Under the pieces are notes generated by a model. The model saw only the letters and a list, made by a program, of their open reading frames with translations, was not told the origin of the DNA and did not search any database. A DNA stretch of 42,541 bases from Deltaproteobacteria bacterium (lineage in GTDB: Bacteria; Desulfobacterota; Desulfuromonadia; Desulfuromonadales; Geopsychrobacteraceae), in assembly GCA_024276905.1 (NCBI GenBank), contig JAJRWF010000055.1, positions 1-42,541 of the forward strand, read 5' to 3'. Below are positions 24,718 to 34,774 of this stretch, one piece after another. Position 1 is the first letter of the stretch, and each line of letters starts with the position of its first letter. Both the position numbers and the translations under genes were made by a program.

Positions 24718-25758
24718 TCAAAGAGGCTTCCACGGCTGCGGTAAAAAGATTCGGCTATAGAGTGCCAGCGCAAAGCGATCCGTCATCCCGGCGATAAAAT
24801 CGGCCACCGATACCTCAATCACATCTCCCGTCAGTCGACGCCCCCCCGCGGAGACAAAGTCCGCTTCATTTTCGACAAAATAGACAAAGAGTTCGCGTAA
24901 CATCCGTGAGGCCTTGACGAAATCTGCGTGCACTTCATCAACCTGATAAACGCGTTCGAAAAGCCAGGACCTCAGAGCCCGAATTGCCTCGTCCATCTCG
25001 GCAGACAGGCAAATTCTGGCACTACCAGTCTCCAGTGACCGCTCAATAAGATCGCTGACCATGCGACCGATCCGCTGAGCATGGGTGCCACCAACGACCC
25101 GCGTAATAGCAGAGGGCAGATCTTCCTGCCTGATCACTCCTCCCCGCATAGCATCGTCGAGATCATGATTCACATAGGCAATAATATCAGCCAGCCGAAC
25201 AATCTGACCTTCGAGAGTCATGGCTCGGGATTCAATATCCGGGGCCAGTAAAGGGCCGCGCCCTTTTGAGTGTTTAAGAATACCGTCACGGACCTCAACC
25301 GTCAGGTTGAGCCCCCGGCCATCCTTTTCGAGATACTCAACAACTCTCAGGCTCTGGGCAACATGCCTGAACCCTCCCGGAACCAGCTCTGCCAATACCC
25401 TTTCGCCCGCATGCCCGAAAGGAGTATGCCCCAGATCATGCCCAAGAGCGATCGCCTCGGTCAGATCTTCATTGAGTGCCAGTGCCCGAGCAACCGTACG
25501 CGCAACCTGAGACACTTCCAGTGTATGTGTCAGACGCGTTCGGTAATGGTCCCCTTCTGGAGAAAGAAAAACCTGGGTTTTGTGTTTAAGGCGCCGGAAT
25601 GATTTGGAATGTAGAATTCGATCCCGGTCATGCTGAAAGACAGTCCTGACCGAACAGAAAGATTCTCCATCCTGGCGTCCTGCAGAATCTACACTATGAC
25701 AGGCGTGCGTGGATAAAATTGATTTTTCACGAGCCTCGATATGCTTGCGAATATTCAT
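24718..25758 (-). CDS. dGTPase-like HD-domain triphosphohydrolase
   Basis: A 346-residue member of the dGTPase-like family that hydrolyses dNTPs to nucleoside and triphosphate. Metal-binding HD residues are seen: H78 (RTRLTHTLEV), H107-D108 (GHDLGHTPFGHAGE) and a later Asp in LADIIAYVNHDLDDA. The N-terminal FQHDRDRILHSKSFRRLKHKTQVF is the family signature. Length fits the short dGTPase type 2 subgroup. The ATG at 25758 has only a weak ribosome site. It stands alone, divergent from mucR across an AT-rich gap. Confidence 0.93.
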   Translation of the reverse strand: MNIRKHIEAREKSILSTHACHSVDSAGRQDGESFCSVRTVFQHDRDRILHSKSFRRLKHKTQVFLSPEGDHYRTRLTHTLEVSQVARTVARALALNEDLTEAIALGHDLGHTPFGHAGERVLAELVPGGFRHVAQSLRVVEYLEKDGRGLNLTVEVRDGILKHSKGRGPLLAPDIESRAMTLEGQIVRLADIIAYVNHDLDDAMRGGVIRQEDLPSAITRVVGGTHAQRIGRMVSDLIERSLETGSARICLSAEMDEAIRALRSWLFERVYQVDEVHADFVKASRMLRELFVYFVENEADFVSAGGRRLTGDVIEVSVADFIAGMTDRFALALYSRIFLPQPWKPL

Positions 25759-25892
25759 ACGTGAACCATTTCAAAGTATTTACTCAACATCTTGATCCCC
25801 CAAAAAACAAATCAACGGATGTATTAATATATACGCAGAAGCACAAAAAAACCGCCATTAAGTACTTTTTTTCGGAAAAACATATTTTCGAC

Positions 25893-25920
25893 TTGATTTT
25901 TGCTCCAGATCGGATATTAA
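25893..25920 (+). promoter_or_regulatory. Promoter of the MucR-type regulator gene in an AT-rich gap
   Basis: TTGATT (25893-25898), 16 bases, TATTAA (25915-25920), about 70 bases before the ATG. The gap 25759-25990 is notably AT-rich compared with its surroundings (for example TATTAATATATA near 25820) and should also hold the divergent dgt promoter. Ros/MucR proteins bind AT-rich DNA and usually repress their own genes. Confidence 0.5.
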
Positions 25921-25990
25921 ACAAACTCCAGCTGTACAATAATACTGATCGACAAACGATCATACCGGAAAAGAAAAGGAGAAAATCCAA

Positions 25991-26413
25991 ATGGCGACAC
26001 CAACAGAACTTGCTGCCCAGATTCTTTCGGCCCACCTGGCCAAAACAGAAATGACCAAGGATGAGATATTTGCTGAGCTGACCGAACTGCACAGCACCCT
26101 CTCGGCCCTGGAGCGTGGTGAGGTCCCGGCGTCAGCAGTAGAAGCAACCAACGAACCGGTTGTCACCCGCAAAAAAGCCTTCGGGAAAGACAAGATTTAC
26201 TGCATGATCTGCGGCAAGGGATTCAAAACCCTGTCACGCCACCTGCGTACTGCACACGATATGACCCCGAAAGATTATCGCAAACAGTTTGATATCCCGC
26301 GCAGTCAATCTCTGGCAGCCCGGAGCTACTCTGAAAGTCGTCGGCAGATGGCGGTTGATCGGGGACTGGCGGACAACCTGGCCAAGGCCCGCGCCAAAAA
26401 GAAGAAAAAGTAA
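25991..26413 (+). CDS. MucR/Ros-family zinc-finger transcriptional regulator
   Basis: A 140-residue DNA-binding protein. The N-terminal helical oligomerisation region (1-45) is followed by a single prokaryotic C2H2 finger with C71, C74, H84 and H89 (CMICGKGFKTLSRHLRTAH) and the family segment DMTPKDYRKQFDIP. The tail is very basic (KARAKKKKK). MucR proteins act as H-NS-like silencers of AT-rich promoters and are best known in Alphaproteobacteria. AGGAG lies 9 bases before the ATG. A strong terminator follows, so it is a single-gene unit. Confidence 0.93.
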   Translation: MATPTELAAQILSAHLAKTEMTKDEIFAELTELHSTLSALERGEVPASAVEATNEPVVTRKKAFGKDKIYCMICGKGFKTLSRHLRTAHDMTPKDYRKQFDIPRSQSLAARSYSESRRQMAVDRGLADNLAKARAKKKKK

Positions 26414-26430
26414 GATCTGCGCAACAGACA

Positions 26431-26464
26431 AAAAAAGCGTCCCTCAAACGAGGGACGCTTTTTT
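26431..26464. terminator. Bidirectional terminator after mucR
   Basis: GCGTCCCTC (26437-26445) and GAGGGACGC (26450-26458) are perfect arms around AAAC, with a run of A on the left and T on the right. It serves both mucR and the converging DUF2914 gene. Confidence 0.94.
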
Positions 26465-26481
26465 ACGCAAAAAACCGGACA

Positions 26482-26862
26482 TCATTCAACCCGAAACGGC
26501 ACCCGAGCCAATTCAGTGCCGGACGCATCAACAATCTGAACCTGCCATTCCCCTTGCCACTCAGAGACAATATTTTTTGAGGAATAGGTCCGCCAATTTG
26601 CCGAACGTATCGGCAGCGTAACGCGTGCCATTTCCTTCCCCTGGTAGAGCCAGACATGATCGATGCTCGTCTCTTCCGCAGCGCCCTGAATGCGGGTAAA
26701 ACAATACAGTTTGCCAGTTTGGGCCGGATAACTCTCAACCTTGTCAATCGGCTCCCGATCACTGATCCGGGTTGTCACCACAGCTTCTTCAACTGTCAGC
26801 GCAAAAGCAGAAACCGAACTAACCAGAAGTACCAACAAAACCAGCAGCAGACGTTTCATCAT
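26482..26862 (-). CDS. Secreted DUF2914-type protein
   Basis: A 126-residue exported protein: signal peptide 1-20 (MMKRLLLVLLVLLVSSVSAF), then a single small beta domain. The segments KLYCFTRIQGAAE, DHVWLYQGKEMARVTLPI, NWRTYSSKNI and GEWQVQIVDASGTELA match the DUF2914 pattern as I remember it. Function of the domain is not established. GAGGGA lies before the ATG. It is downstream of deoB with a 91-base gap and upstream of a shared terminator. Confidence 0.82.
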   Translation of the reverse strand: MMKRLLLVLLVLLVSSVSAFALTVEEAVVTTRISDREPIDKVESYPAQTGKLYCFTRIQGAAEETSIDHVWLYQGKEMARVTLPIRSANWRTYSSKNIVSEWQGEWQVQIVDASGTELARVPFRVE

Positions 26863-26953
26863 AGTTCCCTCTCTTAATCGTTTGACCCGTTAGTTACCTG
26901 TCTTTTGCCGCCCGAAGAAAACGGGCCAATCGGATTGAGCTGCCGTCTCCCCA

Positions 26954-28144
26954 TCACGCCGCTGATCCGCAAGCGGGCAGAACAGACAGGAAACTTTTAC
27001 CACAGTCCTGCTCAATCGCAAATATTTCTGCCACAGTTGCCGCAATATCAGCAAAGCTGTCGCGAACGCCAAGGCTGATACCGGTCTGATTTTGCGCGGT
27101 CCATGCCAGCAAGGGGATATATTCACGAGCATGATCCGTCCCCGCAGTAGTTGGATCACAACCATGATCCGCAGTGATTATCAGCAAGTCTCGTGACGTC
27201 ATCCCGGTCATAAGTCGTGGAAGAAAAGTATCGAACTCATGTAGAGCATCTGCAAACCCCCGGCAGTCACGTCGATGTCCATAGAGCATGTCAAAATCAA
27301 CCAGATTGACGAAAACCAAGCCTCTTTGCTGCTGTTCCAATGCCTGCAGCATCAGCCTGCACCCTTCAGCGTTATTATGGGTCGGCAAACTCCGACTGAG
27401 TCCACGTCCGGCAAACAGATCCCCGATCTTACCGATCCCGCAGGTCGGGATCCCGGCCCGCTGCAGACGATCAAGCAGTGTCTCGCCACCCGGAACCACC
27501 GGAAAATCATGTCGGCCGCTGGTGCGTCTGAAATTCTCGGGGCAATCCCCAACAAAGGGCCTGGCGATGACACGACAAATATTATAGGGCCGCAGTATTT
27601 CAAGCGTCCGGGCACAAAGCCGATAAAGTTGTGCGGGCGGCAGGAGGTCTTCATGGGCTGCGACCTGAAAGACCGAATCACTGCTGGTATAAACAATCGG
27701 CCGCCCGGTTTCAAGGTGCTGCAGCCCTAATTTCTGCAGAATATCGGTTCCACTGACTGCGATATTCCCCAACGGCTCCTGGCCGGCTAAGTCTGTAAAC
27801 TGCTGAATGATCCCGGAAGGAAAACCCTCCGGGAAGGTGGAAAAAGGGACCTGCCGGATAAGTCCCGCCAGTTCCCAGTGTCCGGTGACCGAATCCTTGC
27901 CCGCACTGCGTTGTGCCAGCTTTCCCCAGGCCGCATGAGGCTGAGACTGCGGCCTGACTCCCTTGATTCCGCAGATATTCCCCAACCCCATCGCCTGCAG
28001 GTTCGGCAAATCGAGACCGTCAACCGCTGCGGCCACGTGTGGCAAAGTGGCGGCATGATCATCCCCGTAATCAGCCGCGTCCGGCAGGGCACCAACACCG
28101 ACACCATCGAGAACGATCAGGAAAACTCGATTGAAAACGCTCAT
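26954..28144 (-). CDS. deoB: Phosphopentomutase
   Basis: Interconverts (deoxy)ribose 1-phosphate and 5-phosphate in nucleoside salvage. Alkaline-phosphatase superfamily metalloenzyme: metal sites in FLIVLDGVGVGALPDA, VNLVDFDMLYGHRRD and LIITADHGCDPTTAGTDHARE. About 396 residues, normal. The ATG at 28144 overlaps the deoC stop (ATGA) and follows GGGGAC, so it is preferred to the frame start eight codons upstream. With deoC it converts deoxyribose 1-phosphate to acetaldehyde and glyceraldehyde 3-phosphate. Confidence 0.95.
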   Translation of the reverse strand: MSVFNRVFLIVLDGVGVGALPDAADYGDDHAATLPHVAAAVDGLDLPNLQAMGLGNICGIKGVRPQSQPHAAWGKLAQRSAGKDSVTGHWELAGLIRQVPFSTFPEGFPSGIIQQFTDLAGQEPLGNIAVSGTDILQKLGLQHLETGRPIVYTSSDSVFQVAAHEDLLPPAQLYRLCARTLEILRPYNICRVIARPFVGDCPENFRRTSGRHDFPVVPGGETLLDRLQRAGIPTCGIGKIGDLFAGRGLSRSLPTHNNAEGCRLMLQALEQQQRGLVFVNLVDFDMLYGHRRDCRGFADALHEFDTFLPRLMTGMTSRDLLIITADHGCDPTTAGTDHAREYIPLLAWTAQNQTGISLGVRDSFADIAATVAEIFAIEQDCGKSFLSVLPACGSAA

Positions 28145-28836
28145 TGTCCCCTGCGGACAGCATGCCACTGCTGCATGATCTGAACTCCGGAACTGGTTCC
28201 GATACGACTGGCACCAGCCTGCTGCATCGCTCGTAGTTCAGCAAGACTGCGAATGCCTCCTGCCGCCTTAACACCGATCCGCCCGCCTGCCGCTTCGGCC
28301 AGCAGGCGGACATCTGCCACCTTGGCCCCGGAAGGACCGAAACCGGTCGAGGTTTTGACGTAGGCCGCTCCGGATCGAATAACCGTTCGGGTCAGTTCTG
28401 CCTTTAAATGCTCTTCCAGATAGCAGCACTCAATGATAACCTTGACCTTCGCTGCAGGGGCTGCCAACACAACCTGAGATATTTCTTCTTCGACCCCCCC
28501 TAAATCACCATCCAATGCCTGTCCGATCTGAATCACCATGTCCAGTTCCGCGCAACCGGTACTGGCCAGCTCGGCGGCCAGCTGCACCTTGGACGCCAGG
28601 CTGTCATAACCGCAAGGAAAACCGACAACACCGGCAACAACAGTTTCCGAGCCGTAAAGACAGTTCACCGCGCGGGGGGCAAATACAGGCGGCACGCAGA
28701 CCGCGGCAAAGCCCCACTCCACAGCTTCTTCACAAAGCTGTTCAATCTGCGAAACAGTTGTCTGAGGGCGCAGCAGAGTATGATCAATCAACGGTGCCGG
28801 ATTGTCCGCCACAATATCAGGTTCGGTAGTCAGCAT
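28141..28836 (-). CDS. deoC: Deoxyribose-phosphate aldolase
   Basis: Class I aldolase of 231 residues that splits deoxyribose 5-phosphate. IDHTLLRP at the start, the Schiff-base lysine in AAYVKTSTGFGPSGA, and the second active-site lysine in GVKAAGGIRS are present. It overlaps argJ by 20 bases and deoB by 4. No ribosome site is clear before the ATG at 28836, so translation probably depends on argJ. The mixture of arginine and deoxynucleoside genes looks like operon merging and not a pathway link. Confidence 0.94.
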   Translation of the reverse strand: MLTTEPDIVADNPAPLIDHTLLRPQTTVSQIEQLCEEAVEWGFAAVCVPPVFAPRAVNCLYGSETVVAGVVGFPCGYDSLASKVQLAAELASTGCAELDMVIQIGQALDGDLGGVEEEISQVVLAAPAAKVKVIIECCYLEEHLKAELTRTVIRSGAAYVKTSTGFGPSGAKVADVRLLAEAAGGRIGVKAAGGIRSLAELRAMQQAGASRIGTSSGVQIMQQWHAVRRGQ

Positions 28837-30010
28837 TTATTTTGATGTAATCGTAAGTCAGGTCGGAAGTGAAATAGCTGGCACTGTCATCACCCAGATG
28901 CAGATCTATCGTCACGCAAAACTCTTTTTTCCTGAGCACTTCGGTTGCGGATTCTTCAATCTGTAACCCTGCGTAAAGACCGGCCCTGGCAACCATGATA
29001 TCATCGAACAAAATATCGATCTGCTCTGGATCAAGAGCAGTCCCGGCATAACCAACGGCCGCGATAATCCGCCCCCAGTTCGCATCTTCGCCAAAAAATG
29101 CGGTCTTCACCAACGAAGAGGTCGCAACCGATTTTGCAACAACCCGTGCCTGAGCATGATCCCGTGCGCCGACCACCCTGATTTCAACAAGCTTGGTTGC
29201 ACCTTCGCCATCACGGACAATCATCTTGGCAAGGTCGAGCAGAACCTGGTGAAGCTTTGCCGCAAACGCCTTTTCCTCTGCACTGTGCGGCAGAATCTCA
29301 GCACCTTCGGCCGCACCATTGGCCAGCAGCAATACCATATCGTTTGTTGAGGTGTCGCCATCCACAGTGATCGAGTTAAAGCTTTCGTCAACCGCAGGAG
29401 GCAGCAAACGCTGCAACTGCTCCGCGTCAAGACCGGCATCGGTGACAACAAAACCGAGCATGGTCGCCATATCCGGATGGATCATCCCGGCCCCCTTGGC
29501 CAGGCCCAGAATCCGGTATGAATTCCCTGCGACTTCGCCGTCAACAGAGGAAAGCTTGGCAAAGCTGTCGGTCGTCATCATCGCTTCGGCAACCCGGATT
29601 GCCGCCTGGCCATCTAGCCCCGCCACAAGTTCGGATACAGCGGAATCGAAAGGACCGATGGGCAGCAACTGTCCGATCACACCGGTCGATGCAACGGCAA
29701 CCAGCTCCGGTGAAACCTCCAGAGCCCGGGCCGTCAGTGCCGCGCAATTCTCGGCCGTTTTCAGCCCCTCCTGCCCGGTACAGGCGTTGGCATTGCCGCT
29801 GTTGACCAGTATCGCCTGACAACGTCCCCTGGCGACGCGCGGCTTTGTCACCTGGAGCGGAGCAGCAACTACCTGATTGCGGGTGAACACTCCGGCACAG
29901 TTGGCCGGCGGCTCAGAAACAATCAGGCCAAGATCCGCCGTACCATCTTTTTTGATTCCGGCGGCGGTTGCTGCGTAACCATACCCTTGTGGAGATATCA
30001 GTTGTTCCAT
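28817..30010 (-). CDS. argJ: Glutamate N-acetyltransferase / ornithine acetyltransferase
   Basis: Transfers acetyl from N-acetylornithine to glutamate in the cyclic arginine pathway. ArgJ features: NSGNANACTGQEG and the self-cleavage site VASTGVIGQ, where the Thr becomes the nucleophile of the beta chain, then TTDSFAK and TVDGDTSTNDMV. 397 residues, normal. The ATG at 30010 follows AGGGAG. Some ArgJ proteins also use acetyl-CoA; a separate GNAT-type synthase at 35.8 kb suggests that priming may be done there. deoC begins inside its 3' end. Confidence 0.95.
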   Translation of the reverse strand: MEQLISPQGYGYAATAAGIKKDGTADLGLIVSEPPANCAGVFTRNQVVAAPLQVTKPRVARGRCQAILVNSGNANACTGQEGLKTAENCAALTARALEVSPELVAVASTGVIGQLLPIGPFDSAVSELVAGLDGQAAIRVAEAMMTTDSFAKLSSVDGEVAGNSYRILGLAKGAGMIHPDMATMLGFVVTDAGLDAEQLQRLLPPAVDESFNSITVDGDTSTNDMVLLLANGAAEGAEILPHSAEEKAFAAKLHQVLLDLAKMIVRDGEGATKLVEIRVVGARDHAQARVVAKSVATSSLVKTAFFGEDANWGRIIAAVGYAGTALDPEQIDILFDDIMVARAGLYAGLQIEESATEVLRKKEFCVTIDLHLGDDSASYFTSDLTYDYIKINADYRT

Positions 30011-30097
30011 TATCGCTCCCTCGTAAATTCTGGAGACAAAAAAGCGCGACCCGGAGGCCCCGCAGATTGTTCTTCTGTCAGAGGAACACCCGAACTC

Positions 30098-31798
30098 TCA
30101 ATCGCGCAGGGCCCCATAGCTTTCCTCACTCGGGAGCAGCAGACCGAAAGAGGCTCCCTCCCCGTCCTTATCCTCTAGAAAAACCCGCCCTTTCATCTTT
30201 TCTACCACCACCCGGACCAGCGACAAACCGATTCCGACACCATGCGGCTTCTCGGTATCGATATCGCCCAACTGGGTATAGGAATCAAAGATTGTTCCCT
30301 TGGCTTCCGGCGGAATCGTCAGGCCATCGTTCTGGATCTGCAGATAAGCAAACTCGAGACCGTCGATCACCCGGCTCTCGGCCCGCACCGAGATACGTCC
30401 CCCCTCACAATTGAATTTGACCGCATTATCAAGCAGTGCATTCAATGCGATACCGAATTTTTCCGGATCCCCGTAGATCTCGGGCAACTCTTCCGCGATC
30501 TCGACCCCGACCTGTAACTTGCTGCGTTCAATCCTTCTGCCATGGTACTGGAAAGCATCACTGACCGTCCAGCCGAGATTGAACGCCTTCCAGTTCCAGG
30601 GCTCTCGTTCCGATTCAATCGAAAAGAGACGCAGCATACTGGTAATCAACCCTTCAAGCCGAACCCCTTCTTCACGGGCCTGCCCCAGGTAGTCCTTGAG
30701 ATCCTCTTCAGAAAGTTTCTGATAGAAAGTCAGGGCCAGATCGACAAAGCCCATAATTGAGGTCAGAGGTGTTTTCAGCTCATGGGAAAGGTTGCAAACC
30801 AGTCGCGTACGCGCCAGGTTGAGCTTGACCAGATCAGCGTTGGTCCGTTCGAGCGTTCTCGTTTGCTGCCGCAGATTGGTCACCAGTTTGAAGTTTTCAA
30901 TCGCCAGTGCAACCTGGTGGGCAATCGCCATCAGCAGATTCTGGTCTTCGGCGTCGAAGGGTTCACCGGAACGCTTGTTGTTGACGTTGATAACCCCAAG
31001 GGCCTGATCACGGTAAAGAATCGGTACCGACAGAAGGGACTGGTTTTTATAGCGCTCTCCGCCGACCAGGGAACGGAATCGATCATCAACACTGATATTC
31101 TGCACCAGAACCGGTTCACGAAGTTGGAAAACGTGCCCCGAAACCCCTTCACCGGGTGCAACCACAACCGACTTGACTATCTGCTCGGAAAAACCGCGGG
31201 CGGCAGCAATCCGCAACAGGTTATCCTCCCCGGCAATCATCAGGGACGCAATTTCGACCCCGGCGGAATGAACAATGGAATCGAGTATCCGCTCAAACAA
31301 TTCCTGCAGATCACTGCCGGCGCTGGCCGTTTCACCGATCTGCTTGAGCAGAACCAGATCCGCCATGCGCCGATGAGCCTCATTACGCGCTTTTTTCTGA
31401 TTGATCGCCGTATAATAGGTTGCGAACCCCTGCTGCACAGCGCCAATAACCTCTTCGGCACCAAAGGGCTTGACCAGAAAATCGAGGGCCCGCTCACGCA
31501 AGACCTGCCGCGCCGTATCGAAATCCTGTTGCCCGGAAATGATGACCACCTGCACTTCAGGAACCTGCTGCTTGATCTGGCGCAGCACCTCGACCCAATT
31601 GACTTCAGGCAGTAACACATCACAAAAAACCACGGCCACCTGTTCATGCGCAAGAATACCGGCGACATCTTTGCCGGTTTCACTTCGCAGCACACGATAG
31701 CCGCTCTCTTCCAGGATCTCCTGCAGCAGATCGAGAATCAGCGGAGCGTCATCTATCAGCAGGACGGCCGGTTCCTGATGTGGTTTTGCGTTGGTCAT
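30098..31798 (-). CDS. REC-GAF-histidine kinase signalling protein
   Basis: A 566-residue cytoplasmic protein. An N-terminal receiver (about 10-125; acidic residues in LLIDDAP, phosphoacceptor in VVFCDVLLP, Lys in LVKPFG), a GAF sensor (about 165-310), HisKA with NLSHELKTPLTSIMGF, and a HATPase with ALNALLDNAVKF and GVGIGLSLVRVVVEKM. The receiver-first order means its kinase is probably switched by an upstream kinase. No membrane segments and no partner regulator are nearby. It sits between secA and argJ, with GGGAG before the ATG. Target unknown. Confidence 0.92.
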   Translation of the reverse strand: MTNAKPHQEPAVLLIDDAPLILDLLQEILEESGYRVLRSETGKDVAGILAHEQVAVVFCDVLLPEVNWVEVLRQIKQQVPEVQVVIISGQQDFDTARQVLRERALDFLVKPFGAEEVIGAVQQGFATYYTAINQKKARNEAHRRMADLVLLKQIGETASAGSDLQELFERILDSIVHSAGVEIASLMIAGEDNLLRIAAARGFSEQIVKSVVVAPGEGVSGHVFQLREPVLVQNISVDDRFRSLVGGERYKNQSLLSVPILYRDQALGVINVNNKRSGEPFDAEDQNLLMAIAHQVALAIENFKLVTNLRQQTRTLERTNADLVKLNLARTRLVCNLSHELKTPLTSIMGFVDLALTFYQKLSEEDLKDYLGQAREEGVRLEGLITSMLRLFSIESEREPWNWKAFNLGWTVSDAFQYHGRRIERSKLQVGVEIAEELPEIYGDPEKFGIALNALLDNAVKFNCEGGRISVRAESRVIDGLEFAYLQIQNDGLTIPPEAKGTIFDSYTQLGDIDTEKPHGVGIGLSLVRVVVEKMKGRVFLEDKDGEGASFGLLLPSEESYGALRD

Positions 31799-31856
31799 GC
31801 GGAGTGGAAATCTCCCTCTTCAGGTTCTATCAAAAACCAGCAGAACTGCACTATTC

Positions 31857-34553
31857 CTATTTGCCACAACATTTCTTGTATTTCTTCCCGCTCCCGCAGG
31901 GGCAGGGATCGTTACGTCCCACCTTGTCTTCTTCGCGTGTCACCGGTTTTTTCCCCTCGCTGTCGGCACCCACCCGATTAAGCGTCATCTGCTGCTGACG
32001 TCGCCGGGCCTCCATCTGTTCGACGTCGTCTTCACGTGCCAGCTGAACCCGAAAAAGCTTCTGCAAGACCTCCTGACGGACCTGCCCCATCATCTGCATG
32101 AAGAGTTCAAATGCCTCGCGCTTGTACTCCCCCTTGGGGTCTTTCTGACCGTAACCGCGCAGGCCAATCCCTTCCTTTAGATGATCAACCGCCAACAGGT
32201 GACCTTTCCACTGCGAATCGATTGTCTGCAGCAGCAAGACCTGACTGAGATGTTCCATAACCGGCGGAGTGAATTCCTCTTCCTTTTCTGCCAGCCGTGC
32301 CCGTGCCTGCCGTTTGAGCAGTTCTTCCAGATCATCACGACTGCTCTTTTCCTGATCAAAACCCTCCAGATCAGGAAGAAACGCAAACTGGTTCAGAATA
32401 TCCTCGCCGAGACGCTGCCAATCCCAATCTTCCGGGTGACTTTTATCCGGGCAGAATGACGCAACCGTATCCTCGATGTTTTCATCAAGGATACTCTCAA
32501 TCGTCCCGCGAATGTCCTCGCCGCCCAGTATCTCGCGCCGTTGCGCGTAGATAACCTCGCGCTGCCGGTTCATGACGTCGTCATAGTCTATCAGATGCTT
32601 GCGGATATCAAAGTTGTGCGCTTCAACCTTTTTCTGGGCATTTTCAATCGCCCTGCTGATCATGCCATGCTCAATCGGCTCCCCTTCAGGGATCCGCAGT
32701 TTTTCCATCACGAAAGCAACGCGCTGCGAACCGAAAATTCGCAGCAGATCATCCTCAAGGCTCAGATAGAACCGGCTGGCGCCGGGATCTCCCTGGCGCC
32801 CGGAGCGGCCACGCAGCTGATTGTCGATACGCCGGGACTCATGACGCTCGGTCCCGAGGATATAAAGTCCACCGGCGGCAAGCACCTCGTCTTTCTCTTT
32901 GGCACATTGCGGCTGAAATTTTTCGAAAGCGGCCTTGAATGCCGCCTCTCGATCTTCTGCCGCTGCAGCATCGGCCTCCGCCTGCGCCATCATTTCGGCA
33001 TTACCGCCAAGAACGATATCGGTTCCACGTCCGGCCATGTTGGTTGCAATCGTGACCGCGCCCTTGCGCCCGGCCTGGGCAACGACCAGAGCCTCACGGC
33101 CATGCTGTTTGGCGTTCAGAACATTATGGGGTGTACCCCTTTTATTTAATTGTTCCGAGAGCAGCTCCGAATCTTCGATCGAAATCGTGCCGACCAGCAC
33201 TGGCTGCCCACGTTGATAACAGTCGATAATGTCTTCAATAACCGCCAGATACTTTTCCTTTCTGGTCTTGTAGATCATATCGGGGTTATCAAGTCGCAAC
33301 AGGGGGCGATTGGTCGGGATGACGACCACCTCCAGCTTGTAGATCTCGTTGAATTCCTTGGCTTCGGTATCGGCGGTACCGGTCATTCCCGACAGCTTTT
33401 CGTACATGCGGAAATAGTTCTGGAAGGTGATGGTCGCCAGGGTCTGATTTTCCGACTCGATCTTGACCCCTTCCTTGGTTTCAATCGCCTGATGCAGACC
33501 ATCACTCCAGCGCCGTCCTTCCATCAAACGGCCGGTGAACTCGTCAACGATCATGACCTCGCCGTCTTTGACCACATAATCGACATCGCGCTTGAACAGG
33601 GCGTGGGCCTTCAGAGCCTGATTGACGTGGTGGAGCAGTTCGATATTGACCGGGTCATAGAGGTTCTCGATGCCGAGAAGCTTCTCAGCCTTACGCACTC
33701 CATCTTCGGTCAGCATCGCCGACTTGGCCTTTTCATCAACCGTGTAATCTCCGGTGTGATGTTTGACACTCTGACCCATCTTGCCGTCACGACTCTCGCT
33801 GATTTCACCCTTTGTCAGTCGCGGGATGATAACATTGACCCGAGAATAGAGTTCGCTCGACGATTCGCTGGGTCCGGAAATAATCAGCGGAGTTCGCGCC
33901 TCGTCGATCAGGATCGAGTCAACCTCATCGACAATTGCGTAGTGCAGCGGACGCTGAACATAATCGGCCAGATCAAACTTCATGTTGTCACGCAGATAAT
34001 CGAAGCCGAACTCGTTGTTGGTCCCGTAGGTGATGTCCGCGCCATAGGCTTCCTGCCGTTGGCGGTCATCGAGTCCATGGACGATACAACCGACCGTCAA
34101 ACCGAGAAAGCGGTAAAGCTTACCCATCCACTCGGCGTCACGACTGGCCAGATAATCGTTGACGGTGATGACATGGACGCCCTTGTCGGCCAGTGCATTC
34201 AGGTAGGTCGCCAGAGTCGCAACCAGGGTTTTACCCTCCCCGGTTTTCATCTCGGCGATCTTGCCATCGTTGAGCACCATACCCCCGATCATCTGGACAT
34301 CGAAATGACGCATCCCGAGGATTCGCTTGCTCGCCTCGCGCACGACGGCAAAAGCCTCAACCAGCAGATCGTCGACGGTCTCGCCCTGCTGCAAACGCGC
34401 ACGAAACTCATCGGTCTTGGCACGGAGTTGCTCGTCACTTAAGGGTTCAAGGGTTTCTTCAAGGGCATTTATCTGTGCGACCCTGCCCATCATCTGTTTG
34501 ATATCGCGGTCGTTTTTACTGCCGACAACCTTCCTGACCAGGTTTTTAATCAT
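31857..34553 (-). CDS. secA: Preprotein translocase ATPase subunit SecA
   Basis: Motor of the Sec export pathway. Motifs: Walker A MKTGEGKT, the DEAD-like [20 protein letters not shown], the preprotein cross-linking region, [12 protein letters not shown] in the second ATPase domain, and the C-terminal zinc tail [15 protein letters not shown] that binds SecB and lipids. From the ATG at 34553 the protein is 898 residues. The frame begins 19 codons earlier, but the family starts at [16 protein letters not shown] and GGAG precedes that ATG. Downstream are the REC-GAF kinase and argJ. Confidence 0.97.
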   Translation of the reverse strand: MIKNLVRKVVGSKNDRDIKQMMGRVAQINALEETLEPLSDEQLRAKTDEFRARLQQGETVDDLLVEAFAVVREASKRILGMRHFDVQMIGGMVLNDGKIAEMKTGEGKTLVATLATYLNALADKGVHVITVNDYLASRDAEWMGKLYRFLGLTVGCIVHGLDDRQRQEAYGADITYGTNNEFGFDYLRDNMKFDLADYVQRPLHYAIVDEVDSILIDEARTPLIISGPSESSSELYSRVNVIIPRLTKGEISESRDGKMGQSVKHHTGDYTVDEKAKSAMLTEDGVRKAEKLLGIENLYDPVNIELLHHVNQALKAHALFKRDVDYVVKDGEVMIVDEFTGRLMEGRRWSDGLHQAIETKEGVKIESENQTLATITFQNYFRMYEKLSGMTGTADTEAKEFNEIYKLEVVVIPTNRPLLRLDNPDMIYKTRKEKYLAVIEDIIDCYQRGQPVLVGTISIEDSELLSEQLNKRGTPHNVLNAKQHGREALVVAQAGRKGAVTIATNMAGRGTDIVLGGNAEMMAQAEADAAAAEDREAAFKAAFEKFQPQCAKEKDEVLAAGGLYILGTERHESRRIDNQLRGRSGRQGDPGASRFYLSLEDDLLRIFGSQRVAFVMEKLRIPEGEPIEHGMISRAIENAQKKVEAHNFDIRKHLIDYDDVMNRQREVIYAQRREILGGEDIRGTIESILDENIEDTVASFCPDKSHPEDWDWQRLGEDILNQFAFLPDLEGFDQEKSSRDDLEELLKRQARARLAEKEEEFTPPVMEHLSQVLLLQTIDSQWKGHLLAVDHLKEGIGLRGYGQKDPKGEYKREAFELFMQMMGQVRQEVLQKLFRVQLAREDDVEQMEARRRQQQMTLNRVGADSEGKKPVTREEDKVGRNDPCPCGSGKKYKKCCGK

Positions 34554-34659
34554 CGAAAAACAACTCCGTAACCGACAAACGCCGCATCCGGCGCAAATGG
34601 AAAATGACATGAATCATCCTGATTCCAGCAACGGAAACAAGATGCGGATAACGCGCGGC

Positions 34660-34689
34660 ATATTAGCACACCGAACTTCGGGCTCACAA
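34660..34689 (-). promoter_or_regulatory. Extended -10 promoter of secA
   Basis: On the minus strand TTGTGA (34684-34689), 18 bases, then TGC-TAATAT (TAATAT at 34660-34665). The leader of about 100 bases to the secA ATG holds nothing else that I recognise. Confidence 0.5.
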
Positions 34690-34774
34690 GCAAGGAATAG
34701 CCTCAGAATCCGGGACAGACCAACAACAGGGGGAAACAGCAGAATGAACGATAAAAAAGAAGAGGAAGGGGAGA

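Noticed and set aside
30011-30097. Terminator downstream of the REC-GAF kinase gene region
   Set aside because: There is a T run on the minus strand, but the preceding GC-rich sequence does not form a clean stem.
33150-34442. 430-residue plus-strand ORF
   Set aside because: Entirely antisense to secA, with no ribosome site or recognisable motif.
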